NCBI GenBank assembly: GCA_002309425.1 | Contig: DBXD01000005.1 | Coordinates: 24,605-64,858, forward strand | DNA length: 40,254 nucleotides | Direction: 5' to 3' | Source of the DNA: Cyanobacteria bacterium UBA1221 | Lineage (GTDB): Bacteria; Cyanobacteriota; Vampirovibrionia; Gastranaerophilales; Gastranaerophilaceae | Shown here: piece after piece, positions 25,326-33,113 of the stretch | How the letters are laid out: each line of letters begins with the position of its first letter | How positions within the stretch are numbered: the stretch's first letter is position 1 | Notes under the pieces: model-generated | The model's database searches: none | What the model was told of the DNA's origin: nothing | The model's input: the letters and a program-made list of their open reading frames with translations, nothing else | Translations under genes and position numbers: made by a program

Positions 25326-25333
25326 AACAATAT

Positions 25334-25363
25334 TTTATAGACTTGACATATATTTTTCCATAA
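25334..25363 (-). promoter_or_regulatory. Probable leaderless promoter of the XRE gene
   Basis: On the minus strand TATAAA (25334-25339) lies eight bases before ATG 25325, with a weak TTATGG (25358-25363) at 18-base spacing that overlaps the first direct repeat of the putative operator. Confidence 0.45.
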
Positions 25364-25371
25364 GATATACT
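25343..25371 (+). promoter_or_regulatory. Strong rightward promoter (leader of the large GT2/radical SAM genes)
   Basis: TTGACA (25343-25348), 17 bases, TATACT (25366-25371): a near-consensus promoter. The expected start is near 25378, leaving a ~257-base leader before ATG 25635. The direct repeats at 25360-25388 cover its -10 and start site. Confidence 0.75.
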
Positions 25372-25388
25372 TATTAATTATAAGATAT
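25360..25388. promoter_or_regulatory. Candidate XRE operator: two ATAAGATAT direct repeats
   Basis: ATAAGATAT occurs at 25360-25368 and again at 25380-25388, exactly 20 bases apart (two helical turns, same DNA face). A partial inverted pair CTTAT-TAATT-ATAAG lies between. They overlap the rightward -10 and the leftward -35, the expected place for a repressor acting on both genes. Confidence 0.5.
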
Positions 25389-25481
25389 CCTTAACACATG
25401 TTAAGAGTTAGTATCAAATGAATAATATTTCCTACATAGGAAGGCATGAGATACGAACTTATCTTATTTCAACAATTTTTG

Positions 25482-25505
25482 CGGGAAGAAATTCCCGTTT
25501 TTTTT
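25482..25505 (+). terminator. Intrinsic terminator inside the leader (possible attenuator)
   Basis: CGGGAA-GAAA-TTCCCG (25482-25497, GNRA-type loop) is followed directly by eight T residues (25498-25505). It lies ~128 bases after the expected start and 129 bases before the glycosyltransferase ATG. It would release a short RNA unless transcription is allowed to pass. Two hairpins with identical ACAT loops precede it (CTTAAC-ACAT-GTTAAG at 25390-25405 and TTCCT-ACAT-AGGAA at 25429-25442). Confidence 0.8.
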
Positions 25506-25539
25506 GCTTGAAAACAAAACCTGTTCGTGATAGGCTGAG

Positions 25540-25557
25540 TATAGCCAAATGGCTATA
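25540..25557. promoter_or_regulatory. Palindrome shared with the response-regulator promoter
   Basis: TATAGCC-AAAT-GGCTATA, a perfect 7-bp inverted repeat with a four-base centre, lies between the leader terminator and the glycosyltransferase ATG. Its 16-base core matches the palindrome at 33782-33797 in 15 positions. It is probably a binding site for a dimeric regulator, although an RNA hairpin is possible too. A further hairpin (ATTGCAG...CTGCAAT) follows at about 25574-25594. Confidence 0.5.
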
Positions 25558-25634
25558 AGTTATATCGCAGCATTGCAGAATTACCCTGCAATAACCGAAA
25601 TAAAATTATTATTGAATTAGAAATTGAGGAAGAT

Positions 25635-27872
25635 ATGTCGAAAGTTAGTGTAATTATACCTGTTTATAATGTTGAAACGTATTTAAGAGAATGTCTGGAT
25701 AGTGTTGTAAACCAAACCTTGAAAGATATTGAGATTATATGTGTAGATGACGGTTCAACCGATAATTCGTTAAGTATTCTACAAGAATACGCTCAAAAAG
25801 ATGACCGATTTATTATTCTTGAACAAAAAAATCAAGGCTCGGGAGCTGCAAGAAATCGTGGTTTGGGAATTGCTAAAGGTGATTTTATAGCTTTTATGGA
25901 TTCGGATGATTTTTATCCGTCAGCAACAACTCTTGAAACGTTATATAACACTGCAAAAGATAAGGATGTTGCAATCTGCGGAGGAAGTGTAAAGAAATAC
26001 AAACCTGACGGTACCTATATGCAACCATCAGAAATGGAATGTGAGTATACTTTTGAAACAGAGGGTTATGTTGATTATAAAGATTATCAGTTTGATTATG
26101 GGTATTGGAGATTTATATATAATAGAAAGTTCTTGGGAGATAACAATATTGAATTTCCAAACTACAGAAGGCAGCAAGATCCGCCGTTTTTTATCAAAAC
26201 TATGACCGCAGCAAAGAAATTTTATGCTATTTCAGAACCTACATACACTTACAGAGTATCTTATAAGACTGTTGTTTGGGATGAACAAAAGACTCTTGAT
26301 ACGTTTAAAGGTATTGAGGATTGTTTAAAACAGTGTGAACAAAATGGTTTTGGTGTATTATATAGTAATATTTTTCAAAGAGTAAATACGGGAAATTGGT
26401 TTGCAAAAGCAGTAAAGGATGTTATTTGGTCAGATAAAGTAAGAAAACAAGTTATTAAAACTTTTTCAAATATTAACCAGGATATATTGGCAGAACAAGG
26501 TGTTGATTCAACATTGCATGAGGTGTATAAATCCATAATTGAACACCCAAAGTATAAGCCTGTGGTATCTGTTATTGTACCTGTATATAATGTCGAGAAG
26601 TATTTGGGAAAGTGTTTGGATAGCATAGTAAATCAAACATTAAAAGACCTTGAGATAATTTGTGTTAATGACGGTTCGCCAGATGGTTCTTTAAAAATTT
26701 TAAAAGAATATGCAGCAAAAGACTGCAGAATAAAAATTATTAATAAAAAGAATGGGGGATTATCCTCAGCAAGAAATGCTGGTTTGAAACATGCAACCGG
26801 TGATTATGTAGGATTTGTTGATTCGGATGACTGGATTGAACCTAAAACATATGAAGCAGCATATTTAGCTGTAAAAAATAATAATGTTGAAATGGTTAGT
26901 TGGGGTGCAAATATTGTTGCAGAAGACGGCGATTCACAGACTTCTGAAATGGTTATTGATTCCAAAAGGTATCATGAAATTAAGCTTACTGGATTACATG
27001 ATTGGTCTTATGAATTATATAATAAATCTACAGTAACAGTATGGAATAAATTATTTAAATTATCTTTAATAAAAGATAAAAAAATCTATTTCCCGGAAGG
27101 ATTGTTGCATGAAGACAATGAATTCATTGCAAAATATTTAATCTATTGCAAAAAAGTATGTTATTTAGATAAATATTATTACAATTATTTGCAGCGAAAA
27201 GATTCTATTATGGGCAAAGAAATTGTCGAAAAAAATCCGAATAAAAAAATTGTCCTTGCCAAGATTTATAAAAATATATATTTATACTATAAACGTAATA
27301 ACGCTCTATATGAACATAGACAACTGCTTAGCTTAATACTTGATAAAACGCTATGGCATTTATTGGTGCTTGCAGAAGATAAAAGTTCATCCCTTAAGGA
27401 AATTAGAAAACTTGCAAAAATTATAGATAATAATATATTGAATAACCATAATCTGTTTTTAATTCTTAATAATAAAATTAACGAAATTCCTTACGCTAAA
27501 GATATAAAATTTCCGGAGCAAATACGCTTTAATCCGGATAATGATAAATATATTCCATTTGTCCAGAAAGTTTTTTCAAGCAAAAACATTGGTATCCACA
27601 AAGTTATTTGTATTTTTGGAATAAAAATTAAGTTGAAAAGCAAAAAATTAATTCGTCGGCAGCAAGGAGTTCCGGAGATGGAATATTCTTTTGCAGAAAG
27701 AATATTCTCCGTCAAAAATTCTGATGTCAGGAAATTTATAACAATTTTAGGGGTTAAGTTTAAGTTTAAAAGTCAAAAACTTATCCAACGTGAACAAATA
27801 AATAATCTTGAACATAGACTAAATAATGCTGAAAAAGAATTAAAATTATTAAGGGAGAAAATTAATGCCTAA
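25635..27872 (+). CDS. Double GT2 glycosyltransferase with repeated C-terminal basic modules
   Basis: The 745-residue protein has two full family 2 domains. The first is at residues 1 to about 230 (VSVIIPVYNVETYLREC, VDDGSTDNS, FMDSDDFYPS). The second runs from about 309 to 540 (VVSVIVPVYNVEKYLGKC, VNDGSPDGS, GGLSSARNAGL, FVDSDDWIEP). The C-terminus carries two copies of the FSxKN...GIKxKxK module (near 642 and 686), then a short coiled coil. It may add two sugars in turn, as in some polymerising GT2 pairs. GAGGAAG lies upstream of the ATG. Its stop overlaps the next gene by eight bases. Expression depends on passing the leader terminator or on an internal promoter near 25607. The first 29 bases of its conserved N-terminal region are repeated exactly in the next gene. 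Confidence 0.88.
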   Translation: MSKVSVIIPVYNVETYLRECLDSVVNQTLKDIEIICVDDGSTDNSLSILQEYAQKDDRFIILEQKNQGSGAARNRGLGIAKGDFIAFMDSDDFYPSATTLETLYNTAKDKDVAICGGSVKKYKPDGTYMQPSEMECEYTFETEGYVDYKDYQFDYGYWRFIYNRKFLGDNNIEFPNYRRQQDPPFFIKTMTAAKKFYAISEPTYTYRVSYKTVVWDEQKTLDTFKGIEDCLKQCEQNGFGVLYSNIFQRVNTGNWFAKAVKDVIWSDKVRKQVIKTFSNINQDILAEQGVDSTLHEVYKSIIEHPKYKPVVSVIVPVYNVEKYLGKCLDSIVNQTLKDLEIICVNDGSPDGSLKILKEYAAKDCRIKIINKKNGGLSSARNAGLKHATGDYVGFVDSDDWIEPKTYEAAYLAVKNNNVEMVSWGANIVAEDGDSQTSEMVIDSKRYHEIKLTGLHDWSYELYNKSTVTVWNKLFKLSLIKDKKIYFPEGLLHEDNEFIAKYLIYCKKVCYLDKYYYNYLQRKDSIMGKEIVEKNPNKKIVLAKIYKNIYLYYKRNNALYEHRQLLSLILDKTLWHLLVLAEDKSSSLKEIRKLAKIIDNNILNNHNLFLILNNKINEIPYAKDIKFPEQIRFNPDNDKYIPFVQKVFSSKNIGIHKVICIFGIKIKLKSKKLIRRQQGVPEMEYSFAERIFSVKNSDVRKFITILGVKFKFKSQKLIQREQINNLEHRLNNAEKELKLLREKINA

Positions 27873-30800
27873 AGTTAGTGTAATTATACCTGTTTATAAC
27901 GTTGAAAAATATTTAAAAAGAGCATTAGATTCTGTTAGCAATCAAACTTTAAAGGATATTGAGATTATTTGTGTAGATGATAAGTCCTCAGATAACTCTA
28001 TAAAAATACTAGAAGAATATGCCCAAAATTGTACTAATATAAAAATAGTTCGTTTTAGTAGGAACAAAGGAGTTGCAAAAGCCAGAAATGAGGGTATTAG
28101 GATAGCTACAGGGGAGTATATAGCATTTTTGGATCCTGATGATTACGTTGATACGGATTTTTATGAAGCCTTATATAACGTTACGATTACAAAAGATTTA
28201 GATATTGTAAAAGGTGGGAAAAAGACTATTGATATGTCTGGTGATATAAAAGACAGTACACTAAACCAGTTTGCCTCTCAGAATAAATATAATTTTACTT
28301 ATGAATTTTGTACTGCATTGTATAAAACAAGTTTTATAAAAAACAATCATTTTGATTTTCCAGAAAATATTATAAATGGTGAAGACTGTGTTTTTTTGTT
28401 AAAGTGCATTTTAAATACAGATAAAATAGAAATAATAAATGAAGTATATTATTATTATTGTAGAAGAAAAGGTTCATTAAATGCCCGTTCTTTGTCCTTA
28501 AACAGTATTTTATCGTCAATTAACTCTGTAAAAGAAAGATTGCTTTATATAAACAATTCTAAACTGTATGATTACGATAAAAATTCATACATATACGCTT
28601 TCAATCAACATTTATCAATGCATATTGGGAATTATTACCAATGTAAATCAATTGTTGCCAAATATTTATTCTGTAAGTCAATAATTACGTTTTACTATCT
28701 GTGCAAAGCTACTAATATGTTATCCGAAAACATAAACAGAAAAGACCTATTAACATTTATAGAAAAAGGAAACGTACTGGGTCTAAAATTATATTTAGAT
28801 AAAGAATTAGCAAAAGGTATTAAACAAACATCTATTTCTGATTCAGAATGCATTCCTATTGTATTAGCTTCTGATGAAAACCAATATAAGCAGATGTATG
28901 TAACAATTCTTTCTGCACTATCAAATAAGAAGAAGAAATCTTTTTATGATTTTTATTTACTGGTACCTGAAAATTTTAAGAAGGAGTATATGCTGATATT
29001 TGAGGCATTATCCAAAAAGTTTAATAATTGTAAGATAAACTTTATTAAAATTGGGCCGGAATTTGTTGGTTTGAAAATGTCAATTCCTCATATAACATTA
29101 CCAACATACTATAGATTAAAAATAGCAAAATTTTTACCGGATAATTACAAAAAAGCTATTTATTTTGATACAGATGTAATTATACTAAAAGATTTGACAG
29201 AATATTTTAATATCGATCTGACAGATTCATACATTGCTGGGGTTAAGGCTGCAGCATACTTAATAAATACTAATAATCGAAACTACTACAATAGTATAGG
29301 GCTTTATGATTTATCAGAATATATTAATGCCGGCGTTACTCTCTGGAATTTGCAAAAAATAAGACAGGATAATATGACACCGGTATTGCTTGATTTAGTA
29401 AAAAATAATTATCAATCACAAGACCAGGATGTTATAAATCTCGCATTCTATGGAAATATAAAATGTCTATCGGCAAAATATAATCTGATGACAAAATATG
29501 AAGAAGGCTTTATAAATCAATCCACCAAATATAGTGATAGCCTAAAGCAGGTATATTCTTCTGATAATTTTAAAGATATCGTTGCAAATCCTGTAATTAT
29601 ACATTATGCAGATGGGAATAATAAGCCATGGAATAATTATAATGCTTGGTTGAGTGAATACTGGTGGAAATATGCGGAAAAATCCGGTCTTTTCAAAAAA
29701 AACATAAAAAATAAACAAAATTTATTACAAAAACTTTTTTCAGTAAAGAACGAGGGTATCAGAAAAGTTATAGCGGTTTTTGGTATAAAAATCAAATTCA
29801 AGAGTAAAAAACTCATTGAACGCAAACGGATTGAAGCTTTGGAAGATAAATTAAACATCTGTAGTAACACACAGAGAGCTCAAGAAAATATAATTAGCGA
29901 GCAGAGTAAACAAATAAAGACCTTACACAGTGAAATAGACAAGCAAAATATTGCTATGACCGGTATGTGTAACGAACTCAGCGAAAAAACAGCTGATATT
30001 ACAAATCTGCATAGCATAATTGACGGACAATCCTCTACAATAACCGGTTTACGAGATGAGATAGATAAACAATTCTCTACAATAAGCGGTTTACACAACG
30101 AGATAGATAAACATTTATCTACAATTACATGTTTACAAGAAAAAATTGATGAACAGGCTTCCACTATTACAGACTTGCAAGATAAAATAGTAAAAGATGA
30201 AAATCAAATTATACAAATGAAAAGAACAATAGATTGTAATGAGCAAAAATTCCTAAACAGTCTTATCAGAATAACACCACAAGTTTCATTAAGGAGTATT
30301 GTTTATCATTTGGCTGATAATTGTAATTTGCGGTGTTGGGGTTGCGACCATTTTGCACCGCTTGCAGAAGAAAATTATGTGGATATAAACATTTTTGAAT
30401 CTGATATAAAACGTTTATCCGAACTATTAAACCAAAGATTACAAATAATAAAACTTATGGGTGGAGAACCTTTACTCAACAAACAAATAAATGAATTTAT
30501 GTGTATAGCAAGAAAACATTTTCCACATACTCGCATAGAAATTGTTACAAACGGGATATTACTGAGTACAAAAAAAGGAGATTTTTGGAACTGTTGCAGA
30601 GAGCAGAATATAACTATTGTTATTACTAAATATCCGCTGGAGATAAATTATGACAAAATACAGGATATAGCAAATTCATATAATGTCGGAGTAGAATTAT
30701 ACGGAAATACCGGAGAAGCTATAAAAACGAGTTATCATATCCCTCTTGATGTTGAAGGAAAACAAAATCCTATTGAAAATTTCTTAAATTGTTTTCACGC

Positions 30801-31125
30801 AAACAATTGCGTAATGTTAAAGCAAGGTAAGATATATCCTTGTACCGTTGCACCAAATATTGAGCATTTTAACAAATATTTCGGATATAATATACCGCTT
30901 GGTCCAAATGACGGACTGGATATATACAAAGCAAATTCTGAAAAAGAAATTTTGGACTACTTAAGCCGCCCTATGGAATTTTGTAAATATTGTGCCGTTA
31001 AAAACAGAACCTTTGGACATCCATGGAGCCAATCAAATAAAAATATTAGCGAGTGGTCATTATTGGAAGACATTTCATTAACAGATGGGCAAACTCTGGT
31101 TGCAGTATCAAGCAGTAAAAAATAA
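27865..31125 (+). CDS. GT2-GT8-coiled-coil-radical SAM fusion protein, 1086 aa
   Basis: Four parts are visible. (1) A family 2 glycosyltransferase, residues 1 to about 230 (MPKVSVIIPVYNVEKYLKRA, FLDPDDYVDTD). (2) A family 8 domain, about 328-600 (IPIVLASDENQYKQMYVTIL, DxD site YFDTDVIILKD, NAGVTLWNL, HYADGNNKPW). (3) The shared basic module near 621 (LLQKLFSVKNEG), then a coiled coil about 655-790 with four tandem 14-residue repeats of the form STITxLxxEIDxQ. (4) A radical SAM domain from about 810: Cys820-x3-Cys824-x2-Cys827 (CNLRCWGC), MGGEPLLN, VTNGILLS. A C-terminal cysteine set (Cys976, Cys982, Cys993, Cys1040, Cys1043) resembles a SPASM/twitch auxiliary cluster. AGGGAG precedes the ATG, which overlaps the previous gene. 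The likely theme is a glycan or glycopeptide modified by radical chemistry; the substrate is unknown. Confidence 0.88.
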   Translation: MPKVSVIIPVYNVEKYLKRALDSVSNQTLKDIEIICVDDKSSDNSIKILEEYAQNCTNIKIVRFSRNKGVAKARNEGIRIATGEYIAFLDPDDYVDTDFYEALYNVTITKDLDIVKGGKKTIDMSGDIKDSTLNQFASQNKYNFTYEFCTALYKTSFIKNNHFDFPENIINGEDCVFLLKCILNTDKIEIINEVYYYYCRRKGSLNARSLSLNSILSSINSVKERLLYINNSKLYDYDKNSYIYAFNQHLSMHIGNYYQCKSIVAKYLFCKSIITFYYLCKATNMLSENINRKDLLTFIEKGNVLGLKLYLDKELAKGIKQTSISDSECIPIVLASDENQYKQMYVTILSALSNKKKKSFYDFYLLVPENFKKEYMLIFEALSKKFNNCKINFIKIGPEFVGLKMSIPHITLPTYYRLKIAKFLPDNYKKAIYFDTDVIILKDLTEYFNIDLTDSYIAGVKAAAYLINTNNRNYYNSIGLYDLSEYINAGVTLWNLQKIRQDNMTPVLLDLVKNNYQSQDQDVINLAFYGNIKCLSAKYNLMTKYEEGFINQSTKYSDSLKQVYSSDNFKDIVANPVIIHYADGNNKPWNNYNAWLSEYWWKYAEKSGLFKKNIKNKQNLLQKLFSVKNEGIRKVIAVFGIKIKFKSKKLIERKRIEALEDKLNICSNTQRAQENIISEQSKQIKTLHSEIDKQNIAMTGMCNELSEKTADITNLHSIIDGQSSTITGLRDEIDKQFSTISGLHNEIDKHLSTITCLQEKIDEQASTITDLQDKIVKDENQIIQMKRTIDCNEQKFLNSLIRITPQVSLRSIVYHLADNCNLRCWGCDHFAPLAEENYVDINIFESDIKRLSELLNQRLQIIKLMGGEPLLNKQINEFMCIARKHFPHTRIEIVTNGILLSTKKGDFWNCCREQNITIVITKYPLEINYDKIQDIANSYNVGVELYGNTGEAIKTSYHIPLDVEGKQNPIENFLNCFHANNCVMLKQGKIYPCTVAPNIEHFNKYFGYNIPLGPNDGLDIYKANSEKEILDYLSRPMEFCKYCAVKNRTFGHPWSQSNKNISEWSLLEDISLTDGQTLVAVSSSKK

Positions 31126-31190
31126 TCAAAAACAGTTATTACCATCTTGATTTTATATAATTATATGATATTATTAGATGAGGAAAGGCT

Positions 31191-31238
31191 ATGAGGTTTA
31201 CCTTATGTCTTTTTGAAAATCCGGGATGTGGCACTTGA
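31191..31238 (+). CDS. Micro-ORF, 15 codons (MRFTLCLFENPGCGT)
   Basis: An ATG two bases after GAGGAAAGG opens a 15-codon frame encoding MRFTLCLFENPGCGT. The frame ends at TGA inside the first hairpin of the following RNA module. The ribosome site is strong and the frame is repeated unchanged in the second copy. It may be a leader peptide coupled to the downstream structure, or chance. An overlapping frame (MRKGYEVYLMSF, 31178-31216) exists but lacks a site. Confidence 0.3.
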   Translation: MRFTLCLFENPGCGT

Positions 31239-31370
31239 CTAAATGTCTAGTCCCGAAAGACCCAATAAATCTGGGACTGTGGCACTCTGCCGACGAGGAA
31301 GATTGAGTATCTTCCGAGGAGAGGGAGGTAGCGCAGCTACCGCGTCAGGTCCCGAAAAGCCAGTAAATCT
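31223..31370 (+). ncRNA. Two structured tRNA-like modules upstream of the tRNA
   Basis: Module 1 (31223-31272) and module 2 (31273-31370) each open with GGGAxTGTGGCAC-like sequence, close with TCCCGAAA and end in CCARTAAATCT; module 1 lacks the C after GGGA. The tRNA that follows opens with GGGACTGTGGCGC. Module 1 can fold with CGGGA/TCCCG. Module 2 can fold with GGGAC/GTCCC (31273-31277 with 31349-31353), GACG/CGTC, and two perfect hairpins: GGAAGAT-TGAGT-ATCTTCC (31297-31315) and GGTAGC-GCA-GCTACC (31327-31341). They look like decayed or specialised tRNA-like units in the tRNA 5' leader. I do not recognise an RNA family. Confidence 0.5.
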
Positions 31371-31442
<72 letters not shown>

Positions 31443-31475
31443 GTTTTTTGTGGCTAATTCATAGTCCGGATATTT

Positions 31476-33113
31476 TTAACACGTTACCTTTTGCATGGAT
31501 TTGTTAAACTCGTCTTCTGTTATATTTACTAATGGTAAAACAAAGCCAAAGATGTTATAATTTTCCTTAAAACTTTGTGCATATATGTCACCATTATGTG
31601 CCTCTATTATTTGTTTTGATAAGTACAGTCCGAGCCCAACTCCGATTTTATTGTATTTTGCAGCATGAGAAACATATTTTTTAAATAGGCTTTCCATTGT
31701 TTCGGGATTAATATATGGACTTTCATTTTTTGCTTCAAAACTAATATTGTTTTCTTGTTGTTTTATAGTAATAACTATTTCTGTATCATTATATGCGTAT
31801 GAAATTGCATTTCCCAAAATATTTGTAATAACTCTTTTTACTTGCATTCTGTCACATTCAATATCAAAATTTTCTCCTTCTGTTTTAATACAAATATTTA
31901 CATTTTTTTCTTTTAAAATAGCTTCAAGTTCATTGCAAACCTCTTCTACAAGAGATATAATATTACACTTTTCATAATTTAGTATAAAATCGCCATTTTC
32001 ATATTTATATGTGCTTAGTAGTGTTGAAAGCATTTCATACATAAAATTACAGGAATCTTTTGTTAACATAAGCAACTCTCTCTGTTCATCATTAAGAGGT
32101 CCCATTTGATTATTTAACAACAAGTCAAGAGCTTTTATTTGTGCAATTGTTGGTGTTTTTAAATCATGTGTTAAAGTTGCGACATAAGTTTCCCTTTGTT
32201 CTGTCGCTGTTTTTTCAGCATCAATATCTCTTGCAACACTGCATATTCCTATTACATTCTTCTCGTGATTAATAATAGGACATTTTGTAATTTTAAACCA
32301 ACGTTTGTAGTTGTTTTTTAATGTAATCAGTTTTTCTCTGCTAATGCATTTGCATTCATTTATTATTTCATTATCTTCTTTTGAGATTTCATCTGCTCTT
32401 TTTTCTTCGTAATTCCACTTGTTAGCATTATCGGAATCAGATAATCCAAGAAAATCCATTGCCATTTTATTTTCATAAGTTACGTTACCGTTTAAATCTT
32501 TCAGATATGTAGCAATAGGCATACCTCTAAGTACCGAACGAAACATTTGTTCCTGATCTTCAAGTTCGCTTTTTAATTTTTCTTCATGCGTAATATCTTT
32601 TGCAATTATTAATGCTCCGAACACACCTTTTGTCAGTACCAATGGAGTAGCTGTTATGTCATAAATTTTGTTGTTGGATTCAATTTGTACTTTTTTTCTG
32701 ATAACTTTCCCTTTTAAAACTCTTTTGCTTATTTTATTAAGTTTTGCTGCATCTTCTGCAGAAAATAAATCTGCTTCTGTTTTCCCTTTTATTTCTTCAA
32801 GAGTTTTATTAACAGTATCTAAATAAATCTGATTACAATACAAATACTTACCATTAAAATCCTTATACACAATTAAATCTTGAGATGAATTACACATAGC
32901 ACTTATTAATTCTTTGTGAAACAAAGCCCTGTTTTCGATGTAACATTGTAAGACATAGAAAATCAGCATTAAACTTATTGCAATAATAGAATGCAATCTT
33001 GTTTGCGGATTAAAAAAGACCCAAATTATAAAAATTGCTATTACAATTTGAAATATCCACTTAAAACTTATTAATATTTTTTCACTATTTTTAAATAAAT
33101 TTTTATAAATCAT
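31476..33113 (-). CDS. Membrane-anchored PAS histidine kinase
   Basis: This 545-residue sensor begins with two hydrophobic helices (about 12-34 and 42-58) and almost no periplasmic loop. Two PAS domains follow, at about 66-178 (YKDFNGKYLYCNQIYLD) and 186-300 (YLKDLNGNVTYENKMAM). The phosphoacceptor is His316 in TLTHDLKTP. The ATPase domain has an N box near 431-441 (NILGNAISYAY) and a G2 box GVGLGLYLSKQ. The usual G1 box DxGxG is replaced by AKNESPYI, seen in some kinases but noteworthy. It lies downstream of the response regulator and overlaps it by 11 bases, so the two form one operon. An intracellular signal, perhaps redox or a small ligand, is likely. Confidence 0.92.
   Translation of the reverse strand: MIYKNLFKNSEKILISFKWIFQIVIAIFIIWVFFNPQTRLHSIIAISLMLIFYVLQCYIENRALFHKELISAMCNSSQDLIVYKDFNGKYLYCNQIYLDTVNKTLEEIKGKTEADLFSAEDAAKLNKISKRVLKGKVIRKKVQIESNNKIYDITATPLVLTKGVFGALIIAKDITHEEKLKSELEDQEQMFRSVLRGMPIATYLKDLNGNVTYENKMAMDFLGLSDSDNANKWNYEEKRADEISKEDNEIINECKCISREKLITLKNNYKRWFKITKCPIINHEKNVIGICSVARDIDAEKTATEQRETYVATLTHDLKTPTIAQIKALDLLLNNQMGPLNDEQRELLMLTKDSCNFMYEMLSTLLSTYKYENGDFILNYEKCNIISLVEEVCNELEAILKEKNVNICIKTEGENFDIECDRMQVKRVITNILGNAISYAYNDTEIVITIKQQENNISFEAKNESPYINPETMESLFKKYVSHAAKYNKIGVGLGLYLSKQIIEAHNGDIYAQSFKENYNIFGFVLPLVNITEDEFNKSMQKVTC

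Noticed and set aside
25418..25558. A 46-codon frame in the leader (starts MNNISYIGRHEIRTY).
   Set aside because: It has no convincing ribosome site and runs through the terminator and palindrome; kept only as a remark on possible attenuation.
29880..30164. Repetitive open frame opposite the coiled coil.
   Set aside because: It is the mirror of the 42-base repeats of the real gene.
31322..31345. Sequence resembling the T-box antiterminator motif (AGGG..GGTA....ACCGCG).
   Set aside because: The match needs a nine-base insertion, there is no specifier loop or downstream synthetase gene, and the same bases form the perfect GGTAGC/GCTACC hairpin of module 2.
31273..31353. Module 2 as a tRNA-Leu with GAG in a seven-base loop (TTGAGTA).
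   Set aside because: No TTCGA-type T loop and no proper T stem; the region only mimics the outline of a tRNA.
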